DNA from: Micromonospora sp. WMMA1947
GTDB taxonomy: Bacteria > Actinomycetota > Actinomycetes > Mycobacteriales > Micromonosporaceae
Direction: 5' to 3'
Assembly (NCBI RefSeq): GCF_027497355.1
Contig: NZ_CP114909.1
Coordinates: 3,100,001 to 3,164,000, forward strand
Length of the DNA: 64,000 bases
Shown here in pieces: positions 23,466-34,015 of the stretch. The notes beneath the pieces are model-generated. The model was not told the DNA's origin, ran no database searches, and saw nothing but the letters and a program-made list of their open reading frames with translations. Each line of letters opens with the position of its first letter. The stretch's first letter is position 1. The translations under genes were made by a program, and so were the position numbers.

Positions 23466-25766
23466 GTGACCAGTTCGCTGGCGGACCCTCCGTACGAGGG
23501 CACGATCGGGCGCACCTACCACGAGTCGACGGAGCACTGGAGCGCGCCGCAGTGGGCCGCCCCGGGCACCCCGAACGTGGTGTACGTGCTGCTGGACGAC
23601 GTCGGGTTCGCCGACTTCGGCTGCTTCGGCGCCGAGATCGACACCCCGACGATCGACCGGCTGGCCGCGTCCGGGCTGCGGTACACCAACTTCCACACCT
23701 CGCCGCTGTGCTCGCCGACCCGGGCCAGCGTGCTCACCGGCCGCAACCACCACAGCGTCGGCATGCGCATGCTGTCCAACTTCGACAGCGGCTTCCCCAG
23801 CGGGCGGGGGCGGATCACCCACGCCGCCGCCACCGTCGCGGAGATGCTCGGCGACGCCGGGTTCAACACCATGGCGGTCGGCAAGTGGCACGTCGCGCCG
23901 CTGGAGCACACCACGCCGTCCGGCCCGTACGACCAGTGGCCGCTGGGCCGTGGCTTCGAGCGGTACTACGGCTTCCTGGAGGCCGAGACCGACAACTTCT
24001 ATCCGGAACTGGTGTACGACAACCACCAGGTGGACCCGCCGGCCACCCCGGAGGAGGGCTACCACCTGACCGAGGACCTGACCGACCGGGCCATCGGGTT
24101 CGTCCGGGACCAGACCTCGTTCACCCCGGAGAAGCCGTTCTTCCTGTATCTGGCGTACGCCGCCGCGCACGCGCCGCACCAGGCCCCGCCGGAGTACCTG
24201 GCGAAGTACCGGGGCCGCTACGACGCCGGCTGGGACGTCATCCGCGCGGACCGGCACCGGAGGCAGATCGGGCTCGGCATCGTCCCGCCGGACGCGCCGC
24301 TGCCACCGCACAACCCCGGCGTCGTCCCGTGGGACGACGTGCCGCCGGAGCAGCGGCGCCTGTTCGCCCGCATGCAGGAGGCGTACGCGGCGATGGTCGA
24401 CCACACCGACGCCCAGCTCGGGCGCCTGGTCGACTTCCTGGAGCGGATCGGCCGGCTCGACAACACGATCTTCGTGGTCATGTCGGACAACGGGGCGAGC
24501 CCCGAGGGCACGCCGCTGGGCACGCTCAACCCGACCGCGTTCCAGAACCGGGTGCCGGAGAACCTCCAGGACAGCCTGGCCCGGATCGACGAGATCGGCG
24601 GCCCGCGCGCGCAGAGCAACTATCCGCTGGGCTGGGCCCAGGTCAGCAACACCCCGTTCCGCCGCTACAAGCAGCACACCCACGAGGGCGGGGTCCGGGT
24701 GCCGTTCGTGCTGAGCTGGCCGGCCGGTGACGTACCCGGCGGGGGAGTGCGGACGCAGTTCCAGCACAGCATCGACGTCACCGCGACGGTGCTGGACCTC
24801 GTCGGGGTGCAGCCGCCCGCGGTGCGCCGGGGCGTCCCGCAGATGCCGCTGCACGGCCGTAGCTTCCGCGACGGGCTGCGCGACCCGGCGGCGCCACCGT
24901 CACGGGACCGCCAGTACTTCGAGATGTTCGGCCACCGCGGCATCTACCACCAGGGCTGGAAGGCTGTCGCGTTCCACGAGCGGGGCACCTCGTGGGACGA
25001 GGACCGCTGGGAGCTGTACCGGATCGACGAGGACCCGACCGAGAGCCGCGACCTGGCCGCCGAGCATCCGGAGGTGCTGCGGCGCCTCATCGAGGAGTTC
25101 TGGATCGAGGCGGCCCGCTACGACGTGCTGCCGCTGGACGACAGGGGATTCGCGGTTCGGGCCCGGGTGCCGCGACCCGGATCGGTACGGGACCGGCTGG
25201 ACTTCACCTACCTGGCGGGCGTACCGACGATCTCCGGCGCGGCGGTGCCGCCGACGATGAACCGCTCGCACGCCATCACCGCCCGGGTGCACCGCACCGA
25301 CGCCACCCAGGGCGGCGTGATCGTGGTGCTCGGCAACGTCAGCGGCGGCTACGTGCTGCACATCCAGGACAACCACCTGGTGTACGAGTACAACCACCTC
25401 GGCACCCACTACGTGCTGCGGTCCGAGGGCGAGTTGCCGCTGGGCCCGGTGGAGCTGACCTTCGAGCTGACCAAGACCGCCGACTGCCAGGGCACCGGCC
25501 GCCTGTTCGTGGACGGCGAGGCGGCGGGCGAGGCGCTGTTCCCGCGGTTGCTGCCGTTCTTCCACGGGTTCGCCGGCATGGACGTCGGGCGCAGCATCCA
25601 CTCGCCGGTGTCGCCGAGCTACCCGGCCCGGCACGAGTTCTCCGGCGAGCTGGAGTACGTGCGGTTCCGGCTCGCCGCGTCCGAGGAGGTGGGTGAGCCC
25701 ATCGCCCCGGCGGGCGACGTCGCGCCGCGTCCGTCGGCCGGCGTCGGGTTCGAGGTCGTGGACTGA
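23466..25766 (+). CDS. Type I (formylglycine-dependent) sulfatase, arylsulfatase family
   Basis: 766 residues, similar in length to the large actinobacterial arylsulfatases. The metal-binding pair Asp44-Asp45 (VLLDDVGFAD) and the signature CSPTRASVLTGR starting at Cys82 mark a type I sulfatase whose Cys82 must be converted to formylglycine. AVGKWHV and MSDNGASPEG supply further active-site Lys, His, Asp and Asn. After about residue 560 comes a beta-rich C-terminal domain. There is no signal peptide, so the enzyme should work in the cytosol after import of an intact sulfate ester. The GTG start at 23466 is nine bases after the SDR stop. The maturation enzyme FGE is encoded in the divergent arm of the same island. 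The exact sulfate ester is unknown. Confidence 0.93.
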   Translation: MTSSLADPPYEGTIGRTYHESTEHWSAPQWAAPGTPNVVYVLLDDVGFADFGCFGAEIDTPTIDRLAASGLRYTNFHTSPLCSPTRASVLTGRNHHSVGMRMLSNFDSGFPSGRGRITHAAATVAEMLGDAGFNTMAVGKWHVAPLEHTTPSGPYDQWPLGRGFERYYGFLEAETDNFYPELVYDNHQVDPPATPEEGYHLTEDLTDRAIGFVRDQTSFTPEKPFFLYLAYAAAHAPHQAPPEYLAKYRGRYDAGWDVIRADRHRRQIGLGIVPPDAPLPPHNPGVVPWDDVPPEQRRLFARMQEAYAAMVDHTDAQLGRLVDFLERIGRLDNTIFVVMSDNGASPEGTPLGTLNPTAFQNRVPENLQDSLARIDEIGGPRAQSNYPLGWAQVSNTPFRRYKQHTHEGGVRVPFVLSWPAGDVPGGGVRTQFQHSIDVTATVLDLVGVQPPAVRRGVPQMPLHGRSFRDGLRDPAAPPSRDRQYFEMFGHRGIYHQGWKAVAFHERGTSWDEDRWELYRIDEDPTESRDLAAEHPEVLRRLIEEFWIEAARYDVLPLDDRGFAVRARVPRPGSVRDRLDFTYLAGVPTISGAAVPPTMNRSHAITARVHRTDATQGGVIVVLGNVSGGYVLHIQDNHLVYEYNHLGTHYVLRSEGELPLGPVELTFELTKTADCQGTGRLFVDGEAAGEALFPRLLPFFHGFAGMDVGRSIHSPVSPSYPARHEFSGELEYVRFRLAASEEVGEPIAPAGDVAPRPSAGVGFEVVD

Positions 25767-25790
25767 CGCGCGCGCCCGCGCGTACGGCGA

Positions 25791-25828
25791 CGGCGCGTGG
25801 ACGGACCTCGTTGTCCGTCCACGCGCCG
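25791..25828. terminator. Bidirectional terminator between sulfatase and E2
   Basis: A perfect 16-bp stem CGGCGCGTGGACGGAC with its complement, loop CTCGTT, between two convergent genes. Confidence 0.8.
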
Positions 25829-25844
25829 TCCGTCCACCGGGGCC

Positions 25845-27113
25845 TCAGCGCAGGGCCAGACCCCACAGCGGGTCCTCCAGGAACCGGCCGACGTGGGCGA
25901 GCACCCGGCTGCCCAGTTCCCCGTCCACCAGCCGGTGGTCGAACGACAGCGACAACTGCACCGTCCACCGGGGAACGACCTGCTCGTCGACCACCCACGG
26001 CATCCGGCGCAGCGCGCCGAGGCAGAGGATCGCCGCCTCGCCGGGGTTGAGGATCGGAGTGCCGGCGTCCACGCCGAACACGCCGATGTTGGTGATGGTG
26101 ATCGTCCCTCCGGCCAGGTCGGCGGGACGGGTGCGGCCCTCCCGCGCGGTGCTCGCCAGCTCGTTGAGGGCGACCGCGAGGTCCCGTACCGGAAGGGTCT
26201 GCGCGGCCTTGATGTTCGGCACGAGCAGGCCGCGCGGCGTCGCGGCGGCGATGCCCAGGTTGACGTCGGCGAACCGGACGATCTCCTGGTTCTCCTCGTC
26301 CCAACTGGAGTTCACGTCCGGATGCCGGCGGACGGCGTCCAGCACCGCCAGCGACGCCACGAGCAGCGGGCTGACCTTCACCCCCTGGAAGGCCGGGTCC
26401 TGCCTCAGCCGGTCCACGAACTCGACGGTGCCGGTCATGTCGACGGTGAGGAACTCGGTGACGTGCGGCGCGGTGAACGCGCTGGCGACCATGGCGGCGG
26501 CGGTCGCCTTGCGGACCCCGCGCACGGGCAGGCGCTCGTCCCGCCGGGCGTCGGTCGCCGGCGCCGGGCCGGTGGTGTGGTCGAGCAGGTCCTGGCGCGT
26601 GATCCGGCCGCCGGGGCCGCTGCCGCGTACCTCGGTCAGCTCCACACCGAGGTCCTTGGCGAGCTTGCGCAGCGGAGGCTTGGTGAGCACCGGCGGCCGG
26701 GACGTGTGCGCCGGGCGGGCCGGCTCGGCCGGGCGTACCGACGGCGTGGCGCGGCGTGGCCGCCGCGTCCGCGCCTGGGCGGACACCCCGTAGCCGACGA
26801 GCACCGCGGTGCGTTCCTCGGCGGGCTCCTCGGTGGCCGGCGATGCGGCGGCCGGCGCGGCGTCCGGGTCGTCCCCGGTCCGGATCGCGATGATCGGCGA
26901 GCCGACCTCGACGGTCTGCCCCGCCTCGGCCAGGAGGCGGTCCACCACCCCGGCGTACGGGCTGGGCAGCTCGACCACGGCCTTGGCGGTCTCGATGTCC
27001 ACGATGACGTCGTTGAGGCCGACCGGATCGCCCGGTGCGACCCGCCAGGTGACGATCTCGGCCTCGGTGAGGCCCTCGCCGACGTCGGGCAGACGGAACT
27101 GCTGAACGGTCAC
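25845..27113 (-). CDS. 2-oxoacid dehydrogenase E2, dihydrolipoamide acyltransferase (branched-chain type)
   Basis: 422 residues. An N-terminal lipoyl domain carries the lipoylated Lys44 (DIETAKAVVELP), a Pro/Ala/Arg-rich linker follows, then an E3/E1-binding domain (LRKLAKDLGVELTEVRGSGPGGRITRQD) and the catalytic domain with HRLVDG (SFDHRLVDGE) near the C-terminus. It transfers the acyl group from E1 to CoA. The GTG at 27113 with GGGAGAGG upstream gives the typical VTVQQFRLPDVGEG start. It follows E1beta by 14 bases. No E3 gene is present here, so a shared lipoamide dehydrogenase is assumed. Branched-chain specificity is inferred from the separate E1 alpha and beta subunits and sequence pattern. 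Confidence 0.92.
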   Translation of the reverse strand: MTVQQFRLPDVGEGLTEAEIVTWRVAPGDPVGLNDVIVDIETAKAVVELPSPYAGVVDRLLAEAGQTVEVGSPIIAIRTGDDPDAAPAAASPATEEPAEERTAVLVGYGVSAQARTRRPRRATPSVRPAEPARPAHTSRPPVLTKPPLRKLAKDLGVELTEVRGSGPGGRITRQDLLDHTTGPAPATDARRDERLPVRGVRKATAAAMVASAFTAPHVTEFLTVDMTGTVEFVDRLRQDPAFQGVKVSPLLVASLAVLDAVRRHPDVNSSWDEENQEIVRFADVNLGIAAATPRGLLVPNIKAAQTLPVRDLAVALNELASTAREGRTRPADLAGGTITITNIGVFGVDAGTPILNPGEAAILCLGALRRMPWVVDEQVVPRWTVQLSLSFDHRLVDGELGSRVLAHVGRFLEDPLWGLALR

Positions 27114-27127
27114 GTGTACCTCTCCCT

Positions 27128-28102
27128 TCAGGCGGCCAGGACGCGGTCGACGGCGTCGAGGATCCGGTCCAGGTCGGGCAGGTACTCCTCCTCGACCTTC
27201 GCCGGCGGGTACGGCAGGTTGAAGCCGCCGACCCGCTCGACCGGCGCCTCCAGCGAGTAGAAGCACCGGCTCGTCACCTGCGCGACGACCTCGGCACCGA
27301 ACCCGGCGAACGTGGGGGCCTCGTGGACCACCACCGCCCGGCCGGTGCGGCGCACCGACTCCTCGATGGTCGCCACGTCCAGCGGGGAGATGGACCGCAG
27401 GTCGATCACCTCGATGTCGCGGCCCTCCTGCGCCGCGGCCTCGGCGGCGGCCACGCAGGTGGCGACAGTGCCGCCGTACGTCAGCAGCGTCACGTCGCTG
27501 CCCGGCCGTACGGTCCGGGCGCGGTCCAGCGGCAGCGGCGGCCCGGAGTCCTCCGGTGTCACCTCGCCCTTGACCCAGTAGCGGCGCTTCGGCTCGTAGA
27601 AGATGACCGGGTCGTCACCGGCGACGGCCTGCCGGATCATCCAGTGCGCGTCGTCCGGGCTGGCGCAGTAGACGACCCGCAGCCCGGCGGTGTGCGCGAA
27701 GTACGCCTCGTTCGACTCGCTGTGGTGCTCCACCGCGCCGATGCCGCCACCGACCGGGATCCGGATCACCACCGGCAGGGCGGTACGGCCGCCGGTGCGG
27801 GCCCGCATCTTGGCGAGCTGGGAGACGATCTGGTTGAACGCGGGGTACACGAAGCCGTCGAACTGGATCTCGCAGACCGGGCGGTACCCGCGCAGCGCCA
27901 GCCCGATGGCCGTGCCGACGATCCCGGACTCGGCGAGAGTGGTGTCCACCACCCGGGCCTCACCGAAGTCCTTCTGGAGACCGTCGGTGACCCGGAAGAC
28001 GCCGCCGAGCCGGCCGACGTCCTCGCCCATCAGGAGGACCTTGTCGTCGTCCTTCATGGCGCGGCGCAGGCCGGAGTTCAGTGCCTGACAGAGGGTGAGC
28101 AT
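27128..28102 (-). CDS. 2-oxoacid dehydrogenase E1 beta subunit (branched-chain type)
   Basis: 324 residues, transketolase-like pyrimidine domain plus C-terminal domain. Landmarks are LMGEDVGRLGGVFRVTDGL, TLAESGIVGTAIGLALRG, EIQFDGFVYPAFNQI and IRIPVGGGIGAVEHHSES, matching BkdB-type beta subunits. Together with the alpha subunit it decarboxylates a branched-chain or related 2-oxoacid using thiamine diphosphate. GGAGAAC lies before the ATG. It is transcribed between E1alpha and E2. Confidence 0.93.
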   Translation of the reverse strand: MLTLCQALNSGLRRAMKDDDKVLLMGEDVGRLGGVFRVTDGLQKDFGEARVVDTTLAESGIVGTAIGLALRGYRPVCEIQFDGFVYPAFNQIVSQLAKMRARTGGRTALPVVIRIPVGGGIGAVEHHSESNEAYFAHTAGLRVVYCASPDDAHWMIRQAVAGDDPVIFYEPKRRYWVKGEVTPEDSGPPLPLDRARTVRPGSDVTLLTYGGTVATCVAAAEAAAQEGRDIEVIDLRSISPLDVATIEESVRRTGRAVVVHEAPTFAGFGAEVVAQVTSRCFYSLEAPVERVGGFNLPYPPAKVEEEYLPDLDRILDAVDRVLAA

Positions 28103-28130
28103 GAACGAGTTCTCCGATCGCGGGCGGGCG

Positions 28131-29261
28131 TCAGTCGAGGAAGGAGGCGCGGTAGGCGACGAACGCGTCGCGCTCCTCCCGCAGGAGCTGGGGCACGTCG
28201 GCCAGCACCGTGGCGAAGGCGTCGGCGAGGTCCGGCGCCGTCAGGGCCAGGCACTCCCGGCGGGTCCGGTCGGCCAGTTCGTCCGCCTCGGCCTGGATCT
28301 CGCCGAGGAACGCCTCGTCGCTCCAGCCCTCGGCGCGCATGAGCGCCTCGACCCGGGCCAGCGGGTCCCGCGCCCGCCACGCCTCCAGCTCGTCGTCCGT
28401 GCGGTACCGGGTCGGGTCGTCGGACGTGCTGTGCCCGCCCATCCGGTACGTGGTGGCCTCGACGATCGCGGGGCCGGCGCCGGACCGGGCGTGCTCGGTC
28501 ACCGCCGACGTCACCGCGTACACCGCCAGCACGTCGTTGCCGTCGACCCACTCGCTGCGCAGGCCGAAGCCGGCGCCGCGCCGGTGGATCGGGGTACGCG
28601 TCTGCGACGCCGTCGGCGTCGAGATGGCCCACTGGTTGTTCTGGCAGAAGAACACTATCGGGGCGGCGTTCACCGCGGCGATGTTCATCGCCTCGCTCGC
28701 GTCGCCCTCGCTCGCGGCCCCGTCACCGAAATACGTGACGACGACCGTGTCGCTGCCGTCGCGCTGCACCCCGAGGGCGTACCCGGTGGCGTGCAGCAGC
28801 TGGGCGGCCAGCACCAGCGTGTAGATGTGGAACGCGTACGGCTCCGGGTCCCAGCCGCTGTGCGCGACGCCGCGCCACTGACGCAGCAGGTCGGCCGGGC
28901 CGATGCCGCGCCACAGGGCCGCGGCGTGCTCCCGGTAGCTCGGGAAGACGTAGTCGTCGGCGCGTACCGCCGCTACCGAACCGATCTGGGCGGCCTCCTG
29001 GCCGCGGCACTGCAGCCACAGGCCCAGCTCACCCTGTCGCTGCAACGCGAACGCCTCGTCGTCGAGGCGGCGGGCGAGCCGCATCCCCCGGTACAGGTCG
29101 CGGGTGAGGCGGCCGAGGGCGTCACGGTCGGCGTCGACGTCCGGGTGCAGGCGCCCGTCCGGGGCGACGAGCTGGGTCCAGCCCTCGGACGTACGCGGAA
29201 GGCCGGTGGTGCCGGCGAAGGGGTTGGTGACCGGTGGGTCGGCGAGATCTACGGTAGTCAT
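28131..29261 (-). CDS. 2-oxoacid dehydrogenase E1 alpha subunit (branched-chain type)
   Basis: 376 residues. The thiamine-diphosphate motif GDGAASEGD...N is present (FGDGAASEGDASEAMNIAA then FCQNNQWAIST), as are the phosphorylation-loop-like YRMGGHSTSDDPTRYR and GQEAAQIGS. It binds the cofactor and the 2-oxoacid with E1beta. AGAAGGTGA precedes the ATG. It is the first gene of the E1alpha-E1beta-E2 run and is separated from the upstream aminotransferase by a hairpin, so it may have its own promoter. Confidence 0.93.
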   Translation of the reverse strand: MTTVDLADPPVTNPFAGTTGLPRTSEGWTQLVAPDGRLHPDVDADRDALGRLTRDLYRGMRLARRLDDEAFALQRQGELGLWLQCRGQEAAQIGSVAAVRADDYVFPSYREHAAALWRGIGPADLLRQWRGVAHSGWDPEPYAFHIYTLVLAAQLLHATGYALGVQRDGSDTVVVTYFGDGAASEGDASEAMNIAAVNAAPIVFFCQNNQWAISTPTASQTRTPIHRRGAGFGLRSEWVDGNDVLAVYAVTSAVTEHARSGAGPAIVEATTYRMGGHSTSDDPTRYRTDDELEAWRARDPLARVEALMRAEGWSDEAFLGEIQAEADELADRTRRECLALTAPDLADAFATVLADVPQLLREERDAFVAYRASFLD

Positions 29262-29332
29262 TCGTCACCTTCTGGGTGCGTCGGTCTCCGCGTCACCGGG
29301 GTCACCGGCCGTCTCGCGGATCTCGGATACGG

Positions 29333-29363
29333 GACCGCCCGCCGGGGTGGACCCGGCGGGCGG
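29333..29363 (-). terminator. Hairpin between the aminotransferase and E1 alpha genes
   Basis: A perfect 13-bp stem (ACCGCCCGCCGGG with its complement, loop GTGGA) just beyond the aminotransferase stop. It may end or attenuate the mmsA-aminotransferase transcript before the dehydrogenase genes. Confidence 0.65.
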
Positions 29364-29377
29364 TGATGGGCATTGCC

Positions 29378-30709
29378 TCAGACCGTGTGGCGGTCGGCGA
29401 GTGTCAGCGCCTCGTCGAGGATCGCCAGGCCCGCCTTGGCCTCCGTCTCCGACACGGTGCACGGCGGCACCACGTGGATCCGGTTGAAGTTCGCGAACGC
29501 GACCAGGCCGCCCCGCTTGCATGCGGCCAGCACCTCGTTCATCTCCGGCGACGACGACCCGTACGGCGCCAGCGGCTCCTTCGACTCGCGGTCGCGTACC
29601 AGTTCCAGCGCCCAGAACACGCCGAGCCCGCGTACGTCACCGACGCTCGGGTGCCGTTCGGCCAGCTCGCGCAGTCCCGGGCCCAGCACGTCGGCGCCGA
29701 TCGTGGCGGCGTTCTCGACGATCCGCTCGTTCCGCATCACGTTGATGGTGGCGACGGCGGCGGCGGTGGCCAGCGGGTGACCGGAGTAGGTCAGGCCGCC
29801 GGGGTAGGCGCGGGTGGCGAACGTCTCGGCCACGTGGTCGGCGATCACCACACCGCCGAGCGGGACGTAACCGGAGTTCACGCCCTTCGCGAAGGTGATC
29901 AGGTCGGGCACCACGCCGTAGTGGTCCAGCGCGAACCAGGCGCCGGTACGCCCGAAGCCCGCCATCACCTCGTCGGCGATGTAGAGGATGCCGTGCCTGT
30001 CGCACAGCTCCCGTACGCCCGCGAGGAAGCCCGGCGGCGGCGGCATGATGCCGGCGGTGCCCGGCACCGTCTCCAGCACGATCGCGGCGATGGTGGACGG
30101 GCCCTCCATCTCCACCACGCGTTCGAGGTGGCGCAGCGCGAGCGTGCACTCCTCCTCCTCGGTCGTGGCGCCGAACTCCGACCGGTACAGGAACGGGCCG
30201 AAGAAGTGCACGACCCCGGCGGTGCCGTTGTCGCTGGGCCAGCGGCGCGGGTCGCCGGTGAGGTTCACCGCGGTCTGGGTGCCGCCGTGGTAGCTGCGGT
30301 ACTGCGACAGCACCTTCGGCCGGCCGGTGTGCAGCCGGGCCATCCGGACGGCGTGCTCGATCGCATCCGCGCCGCCGTTGGTGAAGAACACCTTCTCCAG
30401 GCCCGCCGGGGTCAGCTCGGCGATCAGCCGGGCCGCCTCGCCCCGGGCGTCGTTGGCGTACGACGGCGCGATCGTGCACAGCTTGGCGGCCTGCTCCTGG
30501 ATCGCCGCGACCACCACCGGGTGCTGGTGGCCGATGTTGGTGTTGACGAGCTGCGACGAGAAGTCCAGGTAGCGGTTCCCGTCGCCGTCCCAGAAGTACG
30601 AGCCCTCGGCCCGCTCGACCACCATCGGGTCGAGCAGCGACTGGGCGGACCAGGAGTGGAAGACGTGGGCCCGGTCGAGTTCGTAGGTGCGGCGTGCGCT
30701 GCTGCTCAT
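29378..30709 (-). CDS. Class III PLP-dependent aminotransferase (omega-amino acid type)
   Basis: 443 residues. The PLP lysine is Lys275 (ITFAKGVNSGYVPLGG), with Asp246 in YIADEVMAGFGRTG binding the pyridine nitrogen, typical of subgroup III enzymes that use omega-amino acids or diamines. The ATG at 30709 follows GGAGAGAG; an upstream ATG in frame would add 25 unrelated residues. It lies directly downstream of the methylmalonate-semialdehyde dehydrogenase, a pairing common in beta-alanine and beta-aminoisobutyrate breakdown, where the transaminase makes the semialdehyde that MmsA oxidises. That substrate is an inference. Confidence 0.9.
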   Translation of the reverse strand: MSSSARRTYELDRAHVFHSWSAQSLLDPMVVERAEGSYFWDGDGNRYLDFSSQLVNTNIGHQHPVVVAAIQEQAAKLCTIAPSYANDARGEAARLIAELTPAGLEKVFFTNGGADAIEHAVRMARLHTGRPKVLSQYRSYHGGTQTAVNLTGDPRRWPSDNGTAGVVHFFGPFLYRSEFGATTEEEECTLALRHLERVVEMEGPSTIAAIVLETVPGTAGIMPPPPGFLAGVRELCDRHGILYIADEVMAGFGRTGAWFALDHYGVVPDLITFAKGVNSGYVPLGGVVIADHVAETFATRAYPGGLTYSGHPLATAAAVATINVMRNERIVENAATIGADVLGPGLRELAERHPSVGDVRGLGVFWALELVRDRESKEPLAPYGSSSPEMNEVLAACKRGGLVAFANFNRIHVVPPCTVSETEAKAGLAILDEALTLADRHTV

Positions 30710-30729
30710 CGGCGTTCTCTCTCCGCTGC

Positions 30730-32274
<1,545 letters not shown>

Positions 32275-32368
32275 CTGCGCTTCCCCAGGTCGGGGCAATG
32301 GGCACTGTGTCGTTCCCGTCCGCGGGAAGCGCACATACTGTGCGCCGAGGAGAGGGGGAGACGCTCCG
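32275..32368. promoter_or_regulatory. Divergent control region mmsA / pucR
   Basis: This 94-base gap must contain the promoters of both mmsA and the regulator. CACTGTGTCG and CATACTGTGCG share an ACTGTG core; the pair could form a regulator site. No firm -35/-10 assignment. Confidence 0.35.
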
Positions 32369-34012
32369 ATGCCCATGACGGTCCGCGACGTGCTCGAACT
32401 GCCGGCGTTGCAGCAGGCCGGGCCGCGCGTCCTGGCGGGCCGGGACCGGCTGGACGCGCCGGTGCGCTGGGTGCACGTCGCCGAGATCCCCGAGATCGCC
32501 GACCTGCTCCGGGGCGGCGAGCTGGTGCTGACGACCGGTATCGGCCTGCCCCCTGACGACGACGGCCTGCGCCGGTGGATCGACGGCCTGGCGGCGGTCG
32601 GGGTGGCGGGTGTGGTGGTCGAGTTGGGCCGCCGGTTCGGTGGCACCCTGCCGGCCGGGCTGGTCGAGCACGCCCGCAGCCGGAACCTGCCCCTCATCGC
32701 GCTGCGGCGCGAGATGCGTTTCGTCGCCGTCACCGAGGTCGTCCACTCCGTGATCGTCGAGGAGCAGACGGCCGACCTGCTCGCGAAGGACGAGATCCAC
32801 CGCATCTTCACCGAGCTGTCGGTGGAGGGCGCCGAGCCCCGGCAGGTGCTCCGCGAGGTCACCCGCCTGTCCCGGCGTCCCGCCGTGCTGGAGAACCTCG
32901 CCCATCACGTGCTGGCGTACGAGACCGGCCCGCTCACCGCCGAGGAACTGCTCGACCGCTGGGAGACCCGCTCCCGCGCGGTCGAGGTCCCGTCCGGCAC
33001 CGGCTACGAGCCGCGCTCGGGCTGGCTGGTGACGAGCGTCGAGGCGCGCGGCAACCGGTGGGGGCGGCTCGTGCTGCTGTGCGAGCAGGAGCCGCCGGCC
33101 CGGACCCGGGTGCTGCTGGAGCGCGCCGCGTCCACCATCGCGCTGAACCAGCTCGTGGCCCGGGACTCGTCGTCTGTCGAACGGCAGGCGCGCAGCAGCC
33201 TGCTGCTGAGCATCGTCAACCACTCGGCGCCCACCCGGGACGTGGCGCTGCGGGCGCGCGGGCTCGGTGTCGTCCTGGAGCAGCGACTGCTGCTCGGCGT
33301 CGTGGTCCGGCGGCGGCGTCCGGCCCCGGCCGGCGGCGCCGGCCCGAACGCGCCCCGGCGGGAACTGCTGGACGCGGTGGAGACGGCGGTACGCGAGTGC
33401 GGGCTCGCCGCGCTGGTCGGTGACGTGGACGAGGCGGCCGGTGGCACCGGCGTCACGCTCCTCGTCGCGCTCGACGAGACCGGCTCCGACGAAGCGGCGC
33501 TGCACGGCCTGTCCACCGCGCTCACCCGGGCGGGGCACCGGGCCGGCTCGGACGTCGTCGTCGCCGCCGGATCGGTGGTCCGGACGCTCGACCTGGCCCG
33601 GCGTTCGCTTGTCGAAGCGGCGCAGGTGGCCGACGCCACGGTGCACACCGCCGAGCCCCGCCCGTTCTACCGGCTCGGCGACGTCCGCCTGCGGGGCCTG
33701 CTGTACCTGCTCCGCGACGACGTGCGCCTGCAGACGTTCGTCGAGCGCGAGCTGGGCCCGCTGCTCTCCTACGACCAGCGGCACGGCACGAACCACGTCG
33801 CGCTGCTGGAGACGTACCTCGTGGAGGGCCGCAACAAGCGGCGCGCGGCGGACGCGATGTCGCTGTCGCGATCCGCGCTCTACCAGCGGCTGGAGTTGAT
33901 CGAGCGGGTGCTCGGCGTAGACCTGGACTCGAGCGAGCGGCGCCTGTCGCTGCACGTGGCGCTCACCGCCCGGGACGTCATGCGCGCCGGCGGCCCGGAG
34001 CCCACCGGCTGA
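32369..34012 (+). CDS. PucR-family transcriptional regulator
   Basis: 547 residues. The N-terminal PucR domain (VRDVLELPALQQAGPRVLAG ... VRWVHVAEIPEIADLLRGGELVLTTG) is followed by a GAF-like middle and a C-terminal helix-turn-helix (LLETYLVEGRNKRRAADAMSLSRSALYQRLELIERVLGVDL). PucR proteins activate purine, amino acid or GABA catabolism in response to metabolites. GGGGGAG lies eight bases before the ATG. The divergent position opposite mmsA makes the aminotransferase / MmsA / 2-oxoacid dehydrogenase group its likely target. It converges with the ACT-domain gene, three bases apart. Confidence 0.9.
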   Translation: MPMTVRDVLELPALQQAGPRVLAGRDRLDAPVRWVHVAEIPEIADLLRGGELVLTTGIGLPPDDDGLRRWIDGLAAVGVAGVVVELGRRFGGTLPAGLVEHARSRNLPLIALRREMRFVAVTEVVHSVIVEEQTADLLAKDEIHRIFTELSVEGAEPRQVLREVTRLSRRPAVLENLAHHVLAYETGPLTAEELLDRWETRSRAVEVPSGTGYEPRSGWLVTSVEARGNRWGRLVLLCEQEPPARTRVLLERAASTIALNQLVARDSSSVERQARSSLLLSIVNHSAPTRDVALRARGLGVVLEQRLLLGVVVRRRRPAPAGGAGPNAPRRELLDAVETAVRECGLAALVGDVDEAAGGTGVTLLVALDETGSDEAALHGLSTALTRAGHRAGSDVVVAAGSVVRTLDLARRSLVEAAQVADATVHTAEPRPFYRLGDVRLRGLLYLLRDDVRLQTFVERELGPLLSYDQRHGTNHVALLETYLVEGRNKRRAADAMSLSRSALYQRLELIERVLGVDLDSSERRLSLHVALTARDVMRAGGPEPTG

Positions 34013-34015
34013 TCG

